NCBI GenBank assembly: GCA_010094045.1
Contig: ML986584.1
Span: 496,001 to 560,000, forward strand
Direction of reading: 5' to 3'
From: Lojkania enalia
Lineage: Eukaryota > Ascomycota > Dothideomycetes > Pleosporales
DNA length: 64,000 nt
Part shown: in pieces, positions 21,922-34,195 of the stretch
Position numbering within the stretch: the first letter of the stretch is position 1
Layout: every line of letters starts with the position of its first letter
Position numbers and translations under genes: made by a program
The notes under the pieces: model-generated
What the model saw: the letters and a program-made list of their open reading frames with translations, nothing else
What the model was told of the DNA's origin: nothing
Database searches by the model: none

Positions 21922-24106
21922 ATGGCAGCACCAGTTGAGCTGGAGACGCTGTTGCAGTCTCTACAAGCGTTGAAGCCGCCGGGAGTCACCAAGACCAAGA
22001 TCGACACCATCACTCAGTTATGCGTGCAGAACGTACAGGTATGCCGGCTCCGCGGCCTTTCGCTGTCAACCTTCCCCGAGTCCATACTAAATTGAATTTC
22101 TCCTTTCTAGTCCGACGCGGCCATTGTACAGAAGATCGTCCAACAGTTCAAGAGCAGCCCCGCCACGCACAAGTTAGGAGTGATATACGTCGTAGATTCT
22201 GTCACTAGGCAATGGGTTGAGAAAGCAAAAGTAGCTGGTCAAGCTGTCTCTAGGAATGCGGCGCCAGGAACGTTTGCTTCGGGTGTCCAGAAAGTAACCG
22301 ATGTGCTGCCGGAGTTGATGGCCGACCTCATCCAGTCGGCCCCTGATAACCAAAAAGACAAGATCTCAAAGCTACTCGACATCTGGGAGCGTGGACAAAC
22401 CTTTCCCTCCAGCATCATCTCCAGCTTCAAACAGCAATTGTCTAGTCCTCAAAACCGTAAGACATCTCTGATTTCTCGTGTTAATCGCCCCTTTGTAGGC
22501 GGGTATCTAACCTTTCCATCTCCAGATTCGTACACGCCACCTGGTAGTCCTCCGAACGGCCTAATAGCTTCATTTGGTGCTGGAACTATTGCTAACCCGC
22601 CCCCAGTCGCCCCTCCAGCCCCGGTCGCAACCCTACCAGACACAGGTTCTTTGCTTGCCGCACTTGCAGGCCTTGGACAGCAAAATGTTCAGAATACTGC
22701 TCAAACTAACCCACCGCCAGCAGCACCGCCCGCATTTCCTTTTCTACCAAATGTAGCACCTCCCCCTCCAGGATTAGTTCCTCCACCGCCGGTTGCGTCA
22801 AACGGGCAGGCTGTTCTGCCGCCTCCTCAGGCTGGCGGGAACGATATCATGCAGCAAATTCTTCAGGCTATTGCAAGCGGAGTGATTCCACCAGATCAAG
22901 CAATGCAAGTCCTAGCTGCTCTAGCGCAGGCTCAGCCTGCCGGGGTTCAAGCTTCTATTGCCCCACCGCTTTCGCAACCAGCAGTTGCAGCAAACATACA
23001 GCCAGTTGTACAGAACAGTAGCCAACCAGATCGGTATGAGCAAGATGGTAGCAGGTATCGAGACCGCAGCCGGTCTCCTGACTATAATCGTCGCCGCTTT
23101 TCCCCCAATCGTAGATCTCCACCACCAAATCGTCGCGATAGTCCAACGTATGGCGCGTATGATCCAAATGCTGGTGCAGAAGGCAATTCTACTAGTCGAC
23201 AATCTGATCGTGAGCGCGGCCGTGGCCGTGGTAGACATCGAGGCCGTAATGAATATCGGCAGCGTACGCCACCGGCACAACGTCGCCAACCTAGCCCACC
23301 TGCAAATGCTCAACGTAATCCGCAGCCAAAGCTCATTGACTGGGATCTTACATTACCCCGTGATCATATCAAGGTCTTGAGTCGCACCTTGTTTATAGGT
23401 GGTGCTGGCGGGACTGAAGGTGAGATACGAAATATCTTCAATCGGTTTGGGAAAGTTCAGACATGTATCGTCAATCAAGAGAAGCGCCATGCATTCGTTA
23501 AGATGGTAAATCGAAGGGATGCGCTTGCTGCAAAGGAGGGCATGGATAACATTCAGGATCCTAACGCTCTAGCAAAAGCCCGACAGGTAAACGAAACCTA
23601 TGCCCATCCAAGCACACCGCTGATTGCAATGTAGACCCGTTGGGGCGTGGGCTTCGGTCCTCGAGATTGTAGTGACTACGCTTCTGGCATTAGTGTCATC
23701 CCGATCAGCAGGCTCACCGATGCCGACCGGAAGTGGGTCTTAACCGCAGAATATGGTGGAACCGGCGGACGTCCGCTTGAAGGTGGCATGGTTATCGAAG
23801 AGCCCGATATCGAGATTGGTGCGGGAGTATCTTCCAAGGGTTAGCATTCACCAAGCGGCACGGCTCATCGCACTAACTCTTGTCATAGCTATTAGTCGAC
23901 GCGTGCCTCCAGACGGGGGTCGACGAGGTGGGCATGGCTTTGGTCAACGTGGCGGTTCCGATAATAGTCCCCGTTTCCGCAAGCAAGATCGATCTCAGGT
24001 ACACGAACCCCGTCACATTTCGCCGCGACCTGAAGCTGCAGTTGCAGTTCCACCAGCTGTTCCCGGATTCGGGTTCCAATTGCCTGGCATGCCGTCAGGA
24101 TTTTAA
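21922..24106 (+). CDS. Seb1/Nrd1-like RNA-binding transcription termination factor (CID + RRM)
   Basis: Five exons, 21922..22038, 22111..22456, 22526..23586, 23635..23839 and 23889..24106, give 648 aa. Residues 1-150 form a CTD-interaction domain (ELETLLQSLQALKPPGVTK; HKLGVIYVVDSVTRQW), which binds the phosphorylated tail of RNA polymerase II. A long P/A/Q-rich linker follows, then an RS/RG-rich stretch (DRSRSPDYNRRRFSP; RERGRGRGRHRGRN). The RRM begins near HIKVLSRTLFIGGAGG and contains HAFVKMVNRRDAL. After it comes the conserved Nrd1-family block TRWGVGFGPRDCSDY with DADRKWVLTAEYGGTGG and PDIEIGAGVSSK. The family couples transcription termination and RNA processing. The second intron (22457..22525, 69 nt) is a multiple of three without stops, so it could be retained, adding 23 residues. 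Which yeast name fits better is not decided by sequence alone. Confidence 0.88.
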
Positions 24107-25014
24107 ACATTCAACTATAGGCTTTCAAAACTAAGACTTACATATCGAAGGTCCATCGCACCGTAGGGTAAATGACTGCCGCAGATGGATCATACCATGC
24201 TCTTCTTGGCCAAGGGCTCTAGGTCACCCTGCCACTTAGACATTGGTCACAGTGACGCCGCTTCTACATTTTCTTGACTAAATACGTTTTGCGAACGCGC
24301 AACTAGTTCATCGACTGCATTGTTTGGTGGCGGTCTTTTCTCACCCAGTCTTCCAATGCATTGCTTGGCGTTGAACACAAAGCAGATAATCAAATAGCAC
24401 TACGGCGTTAGTGTACGGGCTCCGGCTATTTTAGTATTCAATGTGTCAGTGGTGACACCATTTCCGGCTCAATCTTGCTAATGCAAGAGCGATTCATGTA
24501 TATCTACCATTTCCAATTAGTCTTTATTGGGATTTGCAGCATGCAGTGGTTGCTAATTTTCAAGAGCATTGATTATAACCCCGCCGCTCACTTGCAGATG
24601 TCTGTGACGTGTATGATATACCTGTATTACCCTTACCCCTTGAGTAACCCAATGAAACTTCGCCCCGAGCTGTGACAATTAATCGGGCTAAAGGTGATAT
24701 CTTGACCGCAACGAATGATATTTCAAAGACTAGTCATTTGATCTATCAGAGGTTGCATTCTCAAGCATAAGGATGCCGAAAGGATGGAGTTGTTGTTCAC
24801 TACCATCTCTTCTTGACAATCATTCGTCTATTTTCTCTACAGTTATGTACCTAAATGTCTTTTATTTTCAGCTCGTATTACAAGCGCCACAATCTTAGCA
24901 TGTTCCGTGGTAGTTTCCTACGTGCAGTAAACCATGACAATCGAATTCAGTAATAACTTGCGTTGCCAATGCCGTTTTCCCTCTATCCCGTACTCCAGCC
25001 TAGAAAGTGAAACT
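24107..25014. other. Intergenic region between convergent genes
   Basis: 3' regions of the SEB1/NRD1-like gene (+) and the LOG gene (-). A short open frame at 24475..24675 is hydrophobic and unsupported. Confidence 0.5.
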
Positions 25015-25745
25015 CTAGTTTTGATCCCATGTCAAATTGAACCTTCCAGGGGCATTCTTGTACTCCTTCAGACTTGCCACAACCTCTTGCGCATCTAGCG
25101 CTTCGACCAGAATGCCCGCATTCGACTGCGCGATGAACCCCGCGCTCACGGCATTCTTGACCCACTGGATCAACCCGTTCCAGTATCCGTCCACGTTGAA
25201 CACTACGACTGGCATGCTATGAATGCCTAGCTGATTCCATGTCGTGACCTCCATGAGCTCCTCCAGCGTTCCGTATCCGCCACTTAGGGCAACGAAGCCC
25301 CCACCAGGCCCGCCGTCAATGACCTCTCGCGCCATCATGCCCTTGCGCGTATGCATATCCTTGACCACGGTCGTCTTCCCATAGATCTTCTCATCAATGT
25401 TGTGAGAATTAGGGTCGTCAGAATCATGTGCTTGCTCGAACTTGACTAGTGGCGCCGGAATGATGCCATGGACTGCAGAGGGTCCGGAGAGCGAGACCAG
25501 CGTACGAGCTACCTCGCCCATGAGACCGACCGTCCCGCCTCCGTAGACGAGCTTGATTCCGTTTCTGTGCATTTCCCGGGCGAGGGCTCGCGCGGCGGCG
25601 AGATGGACTGAAGAGTTCCCGCCGGATGCACCGCAGCTGGTAGGGTTTAGCCAAGACGCTGTATATATGTGTGTATTTCAATTGACTCCGGAGAGGCGTA
25701 CAATACGCAGAGCACAGGCGCTTTGGTCTCGTCTGAACTGGTCAT
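25015..25745 (-). CDS. LOG-family nucleotide 5'-monophosphate phosphoribohydrolase
   Basis: Two minus-strand exons, 25702..25745 and 25015..25636 (65-nt intron, GTACGC donor, CCAG acceptor), give 221 aa. The first exon ends inside the conserved strand so that the junction reads VLCVFCGASGGNS, as in other LOG proteins. Family motifs are LVYGGGTVGLMGEVA and the nucleotide-binding/catalytic SGGYGTLEELMEV (normally PGGxGTxxE, here S for P). LOG enzymes cleave cytokinin riboside monophosphates to free bases. In fungi many copies simply process AMP or serve cytokinin production, so the natural substrate is open. There is no signal peptide; a cytosolic location is likely. The older label lysine decarboxylase for this family is misleading. 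Confidence 0.9.
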
Positions 25746-26208
25746 GGTGGTGGGGGGTTGTTTGAATAGTGGGCGGAAGGAATGCTATTGCAAAGTCTTC
25801 TTTAAAGATTAAGTCTGAAAAAGTGTAGCCATTTGGAAACAGATCAGGCCGAACGGACGAAAAGGAGGGTGAGGAATTATATAGTAGCGTCGAGGTGTAG
25901 ACACGTGCGAAATGATTGTAGGAGTCACAGAAGAGCCCGTCTAATGCGCGACGCAGGTGCCCTTGTCACGCCCTGCATCTTACCGGTCCGCTCGTTATGC
26001 CCCTCGTTGGGGCCGGCCGAGGGCTAGAGCCCACCACCCGCGATGCAGCCCTAAGCCCATCCTGGCAGACCGGCCTTGGCAGACATCGCAACTGCGAGCG
26101 CAGCCAAACCAAAACCCGAGGCCGCCGCCCAATGCCCGTCTAACTCCTACCGCCTATGAGCCCAGCACGATTCACTACAGCGAGCTCTGAATACGCCAGC
26201 TACCAATT
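25746..26208. promoter_or_regulatory. Divergent promoter of LOG gene (-) and CLPTM1-like gene (+)
   Basis: 463 bp separate the two start codons. GC-rich toward the right. No specific operator is recognised. Confidence 0.45.
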
Positions 26209-28223
26209 ATGCCTGAGCAACGGCAGGAAGAGCAGGGGGGCAGCAGTGTACGTTGAACCCGCGGCCGCAGAGCCACTTCTTCCCCCAGTAGTGGCTGACA
26301 TTGGAGTCCTCTGCAAAGATTGTACGGACCGTGGTCCAGAGCATCGGCATCTTTCTCCTCGTCCAGTATGGCATGAAGACTTTCCTGCCCCAGCCCCAGC
26401 CCCAGAATGCAGACCCCGCAAAAGGCTCTACAGTCGCTGGCACCAAGGTCAATATCCCAGCATACGCGGCGCGGCCACACCAGCTTGATGTCGGAGCCCA
26501 GTATAATCCCGTTCCACAGAACATTGCGCCCATGTGGCCGGTGGGCACCGAGCTAGACATCTCCATGTACATCTCGCCATCGCTGGCGATGCCTGCGCTT
26601 AGAAACGTGCCTAAGGAAAACCGATTGATTGAGGAGAAGAACTTTAGGTTCGGAGACTGGAGCGAGAATCGGGAGATCAATGCTGTGTTCAAGGTTCCCA
26701 GGGAGGTTCAGCAAAACGCTACCTTGTTCGCGCATTTCTATGTCGGACAGAGCGGTAGCGTTCTTGATCCCACCGTTCCCGGCTACGACATCTCCAGGGC
26801 ATACCATTTCGTTCGTCCGTTGACGAGGTATCAGCCGAAGAAGAAGGCTGCCAAGGTCCACAATCTGCTTTCTGGACTACCTGAAGCCGAAAAGGAAGAG
26901 GATAAGTCGATCGAGAAGGTCATTGGGTCGTATTACCATCCCAACTTCACCATCTCGTTGATTCCAGATGCTGGTGTTGTCAGCTATCCGCAAATGCATC
27001 CAGGCCCGAGATCATTTATACAGCTTGAGGCGTCTGGAGCAAGAGACGCTACTGGTAATCACGGATGGTATTACCCGATCCTGTTCGTGAACACGTTCTG
27101 GCAACTTAAGAAGCACATGACGGAGCTCAACGACACCGTCACCACTCTGCCAATGAACGTCAAGCTAAACAATCTGGGGAACTGGAAGTTCTCCATCTAT
27201 GCCACCATGGAAGAAAACATCCGTCAACAGGCCGCCGCAGCTGCTGCAGGCCAGCCGTCTCCAACCGGTGGTGATGGTTCTGAAATGGAGATGTTCAAAG
27301 AAATTCTGATCGACAGCAATTCGTACTTGCTTGGCCTCACAGCCGTCGTCAGCGTCTTCCACATGATCTTCGAAATGCTCGCCTTCAAGAACGACGTCGC
27401 CCACTGGCGCAAAAAGAAAGATAACGTCGGCACCTCGGTCCGCACCATTCTCGCAAACGTCGTTATGCAAACGATCATCTTCCTCTACCTGATGGACAAC
27501 AACGAGAACACGTCTTGGATGATCCTCTTCGGCCAGGGCATGGGTATCGCGATTGAAGCCTGGAAAATCACAAAGACGGTCAACGTCCGCGTCCGTGCTA
27601 CAGCCCCAGGCTCATTCCTTCCATACACAATCGTATTTGAGGATAAGCATGTGCTCTCCGAAACCGAAAAACAGACACAAGAATATGACGCCATAGCCTT
27701 CAAATACTTGTACATGGTAGCAGTCCCGCTCCTTGTAGCCTACGCGATCTACTCCCTCCTCTACGAATCTCACAAATCTTGGTATTCGTTCATCATTACT
27801 ACACTCGTGGGATCGGTCTATGCATACGGCTTTCTGATGATGGTACCGTCTCTCTACATCAATTACCGGTTGAAGTCCGTAGCGCACATGCCTGGACGAG
27901 CTATGACATATAAGTTCTTAAACACTTTCATCGACGATTTATTCGCATTTACAATCAAGATGCCGACGCTGCATCGGCTGGCCACGCTCCGAGATGATGT
28001 TATTTTCTTCATTTACTTGTACCAAACGTGGATTTACAAGGTCGACTACTCACGCGTCAATGAGTTCGGCCAGGGCGGTGATGATGAGGAGGTAGAGGAG
28101 AAGAAAGCTAATAAGTCGTTGACCGGAGGTGGCGACGCAGATAAAGCGCTCAAGGTGCCAGGCAAGGATGAGGCGAAGACGACCGGGAGTCAGAAGAAGG
28201 GCGAGGGAAGGAAAAGGAAGTAG
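26209..28223 (+). CDS. CLPTM1-like multipass membrane protein
   Basis: Exons 26209..26247 and 26319..28223 (71-nt intron with CTGAC branch) give 647 aa. A short hydrophilic start leads into a first membrane helix (TVVQSIGIFLLVQYGMKTF). The large lumenal part contains WYYPILFVNTFWQLKKHM and NDTVTTLPMNVKL, characteristic of the CLPTM1 family. The C-terminal half has four or five helices (SYLLGLTAVVSVFHMIFEM; LYMVAVPLLVAYAIYSLLY) and the strongly conserved run HKSWYSF, NYRLKSVAHMPGRAMTYK, NTFIDDLFAF, IKMPTLHRLATLRDDVIFF. The tail is K/E-rich. CLPTM1 relatives are ER/Golgi membrane proteins; human CLPTM1 retains GABA-A receptors in the ER and CLPTM1L is a lipid scramblase. The fungal role is not established. 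A frame beginning at 26301 would use TTG, so the two-exon model is preferred. Confidence 0.9.
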
Positions 28224-28256
28224 ACGCGTGTGTGTATAGATATATATACAGTATGG

Positions 28257-28282
28257 TTTTTTTTTTTTTTTTTTTTTTTTTT
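28257..28282 (+). repeat. Poly(T) tract of 26 bases
   Basis: An uninterrupted T run 34 bp after the CLPTM1-like stop codon, preceded by a short TATATATA stretch. It is probably a length-variable microsatellite in the 3' region. Confidence 0.9.
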
Positions 28283-28668
28283 GGTGGACGTAAGTACAGC
28301 CTCAGAAGCCGCATATAATCTAGATGGTAATGGATCTTTATGTATCACATAGAGGAACGAACTAGCATTTAAGGCATGGCATTCCTATGCATAAAGGAAT
28401 AGATTATCTACTATCGCGCGTTGGCTATTACCTGCAGAATTGTAAGTTTTATGAGAAACCAACAATTTCAGTCACATTGTTGAGTGCAGGCAAAGGTATT
28501 TGCTGATTCCTGTCTATATTCTTAGAACGTCCGGTTGTTTGTCAATACAGGTACTCATCCCAGTCCCATTCAATTATTCTACCCGATACCTCAGAAGGGG
28601 ACCCCAATCTCATCGTATTACACTTCTAAATAGACAATCCTCGTTTGATTTCCGGGCCTCCCCCAGTT
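28283..28668. other. Intergenic region between convergent genes
   Basis: 3' sequence of the CLPTM1-like and FAD oxidase genes. No feature seen. Confidence 0.5.
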
Positions 28669-30297
28669 CTAAGCACCGATGGCCTGAGGATTCCAAAACA
28701 CATTCTTAGGATCGTACTTCTTTTTGAACGCGAGCAATCTCGCGTACAGCTCATGGCCATAATACAGCCTATGAGCCTCCTGGGCAGAATAGCTAGGGTC
28801 GACATAGTTGAGGTATGCGCCGAACTCAGTGTTGGGCTGGGCATTGATAACCGCATCGTTCATGCCGTTGATCCAGGGCACGATGCCCGGATTCGCATTC
28901 GCTCTCTCGCCGTAGTTCTGGAACACCCACAGCGAGTCGCGCTCTCGGTAAGCGGCGAAATCGGTGTCCTTTGTGGCGATGGCGGAGCCGGGGCCGCCGT
29001 ACAGGTTGACGATGACGAAGTAGGAGGAGGGCGCGTCGCCGGCGGAGATGTAGTCGTAGAAGGAGTCGAGGGCTGCCTTGGACAGTCCATCGGACTCGGG
29101 CACGGTGATGGATTTGGCGAAGAAGTCGTCGTGCTCGTCGTAGCCTGTCTCAGGCTCCGTGATGTCGTCGGCGCCACCGAAGAGGATGAGGTAGGGGATC
29201 CATTCCATGTCCCGCACCGTGTTGATGACGGTTGGGGTGGGGACGCCGCGGAGGAGCTCTGGCTTGATAGCCTGGTTGAATTCGGCGGCCGAGCCGAAGA
29301 AGGTGCCCGATAGAGTGAAATGGTCGTCGTACATGAGGTTCACGCCGAAGGCAATACGGTCATCGACAACAGAGGCATTGGTCGCGAAGTCCTGGAAGTG
29401 TAGGAATGTGTTGGTGAAGGTGTCCTTGGTGGAACCCGGAACGGCGATGTTATCCCAGCCGAACTGGAAGAAGGTGAGCGAGTCTGGGGCTGGTTCGGTC
29501 TTTAGATAGAAATTGAGTATGATGCCAAAGGAATCGGCAGCGCCACGCAACGCCCAGAAGATGTCGGCGTTCTCGTCGAAAGAGGCCTTAACCAAGGAAC
29601 CTTTGGCGCACAGTTAGAATAGTTAAGGCATAGTGGGCGAGGTGCTCTTACCATCTGCGAGGACAACATCAACAGCAACGATCGTGTCGAGCGCGTAACC
29701 CCAAGTCCGAGAAGTGTAGCCGTAACCACCGTGGGTTGCATGACCGCCAATGCCAACACCAGGACAGGTCCCATGAGGCAGAGCACGTTTGCCCTGGTCA
29801 TAGATCTTCTGGGCCATATTGCCTAGGCGGACACCACCGCCGACTTTAGCAATACCGGTGGCTGTGTCGAGTTTGACCTCATGGAGTTCCTCGAGATTGA
29901 TGACCTAGTTAGACAGAATGTTAGCGCATAAAACGACATACTAGATGGTAAAGGAACATACCATGCTACCGTCCTTACCACCGGAACTGTAGGACGCGTA
30001 TGAGTGGCCACCTCCCCTAGGTTGGACCTTGACGCCGCACTGAGCAGCGCAGGAGACAGCATCCTGGACGTGTTTGGCCGTGGTGGGAACAACAATGACC
30101 AGGGGCTTGTATTCAAGGCGGAGGTTGAAGGGTTCAGCCAGTTCAGAATACTCCGGCGAGCTCATCCAATACACAGGAACATCCTTGCTATTTAAGCAGT
30201 CCTGGGTTGCGGCTTGGACAGTATTGGTGGAGTCTTGTGCAAAGACGAAGTGAGGAAGAATGCATCCAACGAGGGCAAGGGCTCCAAGGACCTTCAT
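28669..30297 (-). CDS. Secreted FAD-linked oxidase (AA7 / berberine-bridge type)
   Basis: Three minus-strand exons (29962..30297, 29652..29904, 28669..29600) give 506 aa. Residues 1-20 are a signal peptide (MKVLGALALVGCILPHFVFA). The FAD-binding PCMH domain carries both covalent attachment sites: His98 in PRGGGHSYASY and Cys159 in ALPHGTCPGVGIGGHATHGG. The C-terminal BBE segment ends in DPKNVFWNPQAIGA. Bicovalent flavin is known for gluco-, chito- and xylo-oligosaccharide oxidases of CAZy family AA7, which oxidise sugar reducing ends to lactones with release of hydrogen peroxide. Similar enzymes also act in secondary metabolism, so the substrate cannot be given. Joins are clean and no residue looks damaged. 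It is followed leftward by the convergent CLPTM1-like gene and has a 1.6-kb gene-free region upstream. Confidence 0.9.
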
Positions 30298-31862
30298 GTT
30301 AATTGGTAGCCTTCTTATGTCTGACGTGTTGAAGGTATGAAAGAAGAATCAGGGTTGGGAGAACGGCACGATTGAAGTGTCGGCTGACCTCGACGTTTAG
30401 GGGATTGGATACCCCTACGTATGAAGGGAACGGCGGTGTGAAATCCCTTCGCTTGATGGCAAGAGGTAAACGCGCTGGATTGTCAAAAAAGGTATAGAAG
30501 CTGTAAAATTATGCTCGGCAGGCTTCAATGGCATGCCAGCCACAGTTACAACTTCAAGCTCAAAGAGCCGGAAAATATTGTTAATATGCGAAAAGAGACT
30601 ATAAAATGCAAATTAAAGTGCAGTAGAACGAGCTGATCCGGGAGCGAAAGAGAAAATAAGAAAAGATTATGATACGACTCCCTTCATTCTTATAGAAAAA
30701 GCGAACGTGGAGAACGAGGTGTCCCACCCGACAGAAACAGCGCCACAGTATTGTAAGTATTATTGCATGTTTCTCGTTTGTTAGGTAGCCTTAAGGCCCT
30801 CCGCGAATAGGAGCCTAGGTATGAGTGAGCGTCATCCAAACACCAACTCCCTCACTTGGGTGGCCATGGCAAAATACATACCGATCATCCCTATACCCCT
30901 ATCTCCGACTGTGCCCACTCCTCAGCCCTAAGCCCACGATTCCCGCCAATAGGAGGCCTTAGTCAAGTGTAGTCTTACCCGTGGTCCTGGTTTTATCCAA
31001 CGTGACTCAAATAAGCCCCAAAACGAACGTGGAGCCAATCCGAACATCTCCCCCAAGTATGATTATTGGTGGTACACCTAGGTAGAAGATCTCCTAGGTC
31101 AGGGCAATTCCCCGTGCTGTATGACATACGCACGCTTGGAATTGGTGTTGGATCTAAATGGGGATGCTGTGCAGAGAAAGTAGATGTCCCAGTAAGCGCC
31201 GAGCAGCTCCGACTGGTTCCCGAATCACTCATTCACGCCTATATTCAACATAATCATGGCTGGGGAGGCACTAGTTGATGTATTGCTATTATCATGTCCT
31301 CGCCATGCTAAGCGGGGCGGTAAGGAGAGCCTCAGGCATCCCTGGTCGTAGTGTCGCATGCTAACATGGTTTTGGGAGGATCGGCGTTCTATTTTCAGAT
31401 AGGTCAGCATTTCGTTAGGCGTCCTTAATGCAGAGCATGGCATTCTTGCTTTCACGCCCCAGGTTAGGGCAACACGCGAACGAAGGAAATGGCGCAGATC
31501 ATGTGTGACACTCGGAACGAAGTTCGGAGATAGAGCGACATTAGGCGCCACATTGTATCACCCAACACTTACCGACGCGGGCACTTTCAGTCTGAAACTG
31601 AGCAGGAATATCCAATTCATAATGTTACGTAGGCTTGAGGGATTGAGAGTATGATATGCCTTAGATATGGTGTCATTTGGTCATTGTTCTATCTATCATT
31701 ACCATCGTACACATGTCGTAAGCTCCCACCCATCGGCTGGCCCTATTGAATTAAATATTACATATCAAGTGCTCCCGACTGCCTAGTATTAGCCATCGAT
31801 CGATCGTCAATGCCCGCGAACTCCCAACCTCGCTGGAATCTGCTAGTAGACATTTCATCTAC
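30298..31862. other. FAD oxidase promoter and S41 peptidase 3' region
   Basis: 1.6 kb without a gene. Upstream of the oxidase are AT-rich sequences (30480-30700). Short frames near 31000-31550 lack family features. Confidence 0.5.
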
Positions 31863-34195
31863 TCAAGGAAGCATGAACCCGTCAGCATCCATACTGCAGT
31901 CAGTCTCGAGGTCGAATGTCTTCTCGAAGGCCTCAAACTCCTTTAGTAAAGCAGCTTGGCTGACCCCTTGGATACGCCTAGCGCGCAAGCTTGTGGTGAT
32001 TTCATTTGCTTCGCGCTTGCTGCCATATCCTCCACCGCCTACGCACTTCCCACTGTCGCCCCATTGGGCATCGGCGGCCGCCCTCCAAATCGCTGTAGCA
32101 TCAACGGTCATCTCAGGGGTATAGTAAAGTCGGCAGTCGGCTTCTTCATATATGAACTGCAGTGCAATACCAGAGGTATCATTCTGACGAAGACCATCCC
32201 TGACGTTCACGCCGGGCGGAATGGCGGCGCGACGAAAGGGCATATTGTCATAATAATCCTGTCGTAGTATTGAGGAGTTGAACTTCTGCTTTTGGTCCTC
32301 GGGCGCAAGATAAATGGCTGTTTGAGCTAGGTTCGCAATGTATGACCAACCATAATTGTTTGTACCTTTTACACCGCCAATGGCTTGAATCTGTTTCCTG
32401 TTGCTTCGGCCGCCCATTGCAATAGTCTTCACACCTGCTTGCTTAGTAAGGAGTTCACTGAAGATGGTGCAAGTAGATGCACAATAGCCGTCCGTCAGGA
32501 GAACAATATTAGCGGCCTCAAATGGCTGTGTAGTGACGTTGCTCAGAGGGCCGTATCCGGTGATATTGATGCCCCCGGAGTTGTAAGGAACGTAGACGTC
32601 GCTAAGGTTCCAACGCGAGATCTGTGTGTATTCGTCTATCAAAAGGAGTTAGTTGAAATCAATCAAATTATGCAAAAGACTGGGGACGATGGCTTACCTC
32701 CTCGCTGTATAACTGGACCGAATTTATCAGCCCATGATGTGAAGGGCTTTCCGTCCTTGTCCATATCGGTATGAAAATCGAAATAAGACCCCTGAACTTG
32801 GGCGACCGTTGCATTCCTGGAGAAAGTTCGAGGGAATTGAGAGCCAAATGCACTGAAAGATTGGCCGATAAGATTAGCAGCTTCGGTAGCACGAAAACGG
32901 TTTGCCCCATACGGCTCAAGCGAAGGAAATAATTGCTTGAACATATCGTAACCTTGAAGAATCGTTCCGCCGCCATTTGCTTGAACGTCGATGATCAACT
33001 TCTTCTTTCCGTCTGCGATGGCCTTGGGCAAGAATTGCTGTGTAACTTTTTGGAAACCCACTTCTGCACTCGGGTCTGCTACAAAGCTTGGCACCTGCAA
33101 CACTGCAACGTCTTCATATCCCTCAGCATCAATGTAGAAGCCGTTGATGAGATTTATAGGACCGGGCACAACCGGGACGGGATACCCAGGCGCAGTGTCA
33201 GCTATTGCAACAGGTGAGAGTGATTCGGCGGTTTCGATTTGGCCACCAATGTTCCCATAAAAGAAGTATCGATCGGCAATATCTTGGCCATTGTTGATGC
33301 CGCGGAAGTTGATCCGAGCAGTAGCATAGTTCTCTGTAGTAGAAGAGGAACCGTTGGCAAACGTCAGTGTCGTCACTGGGCCAGGATATACGAAACGACC
33401 GCGTCCACCACCGGTGAAGAAGCCAGTGGCGCTTCCCATGCTACCAAGACTGATCGCAGGCAGATTATAGAAGAGGTTGTTGTACAGGGCATCTCGGTCC
33501 TGGAGAGTGCCGTACTGGCTCAGATCCTCCAAGTACTCGGTGACCTCTTGACCATTGATTTTTACCACTGGCGAAGGTGTATACGAAATGTTTTTGAACT
33601 GCGAGCCCAGGACATCGTGGAAGGCAAATACGGATGGCAACTTAGTGCCGTCTTCTGAAACGGAGACTAGCGGGATCTTTCGACCAAAGCTGAAGACATC
33701 TCCAACGACGTCTGGTTCGTAGTGGAAGTGCCCGTCATGTGCGGACTGAACCAGAGTATAGAGTGTCCAGCCAAAGTCGTACTCATTCTCAAAGAGACCA
33801 GCGTCGATGTCTGCATCAATCTGGTCGAGACCCCCAAGAATGTCAACGGCAGGCTGAACCTTTTCACGGTACTCGGCCGGGGGATCCGCCAGCGCTTTTA
33901 GGGTGCTCTGCCAATAGAAGTATGGAACGAGGGTTTTCAATAAAGCCTTGGCGGAACTGGAATTGAAGGGGATACTATTCAGACAGTCGAAAGCAGCTTG
34001 GGCCGGGACCGTCGAGCTGCCCTTGGAGGATCCGTTGGAAAAGAACAGTGCGTCTGAGATCTGAGCACACGGAGCCGTCGTGTTTGTTGGGGTTTGGCGA
34101 GAATGAAGCACTTGTGGTTTTGTCCGAATCACAGGTGTGGCGCCCACAAGCATGGTCAATGAGCCCAAGAGGGCAAGCAAGGCCGTTGAATGCAT
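31863..34195 (-). CDS. Secreted S41-family peptidase-like protein
   Basis: Two minus-strand exons, 32698..34195 and 31863..32635 (62-nt intron, CTAAC branch), give 756 aa. Residues 1-19 are a signal peptide (MHSTALLALLGSLTMLVGA). Several N-glycosylation sequons (for example NTTAP, NGSSK, NISYT, NATVA) support secretion. The C-terminal half is the tail-specific protease/S41 core: KLIIDVQANGGGTILQGYD in exon 1, and VLLTDGYCASTCTIFSELL with TIAMGGRSN in exon 2. The Ser of GYCASTC is the expected nucleophile position for this fungal subgroup; the second catalytic residue is not assigned with confidence. Fungal relatives are large secreted S41/CPAF-like proteins; one member sits in a ribosomal-peptide gene cluster. 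No break is seen. Confidence 0.85.
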
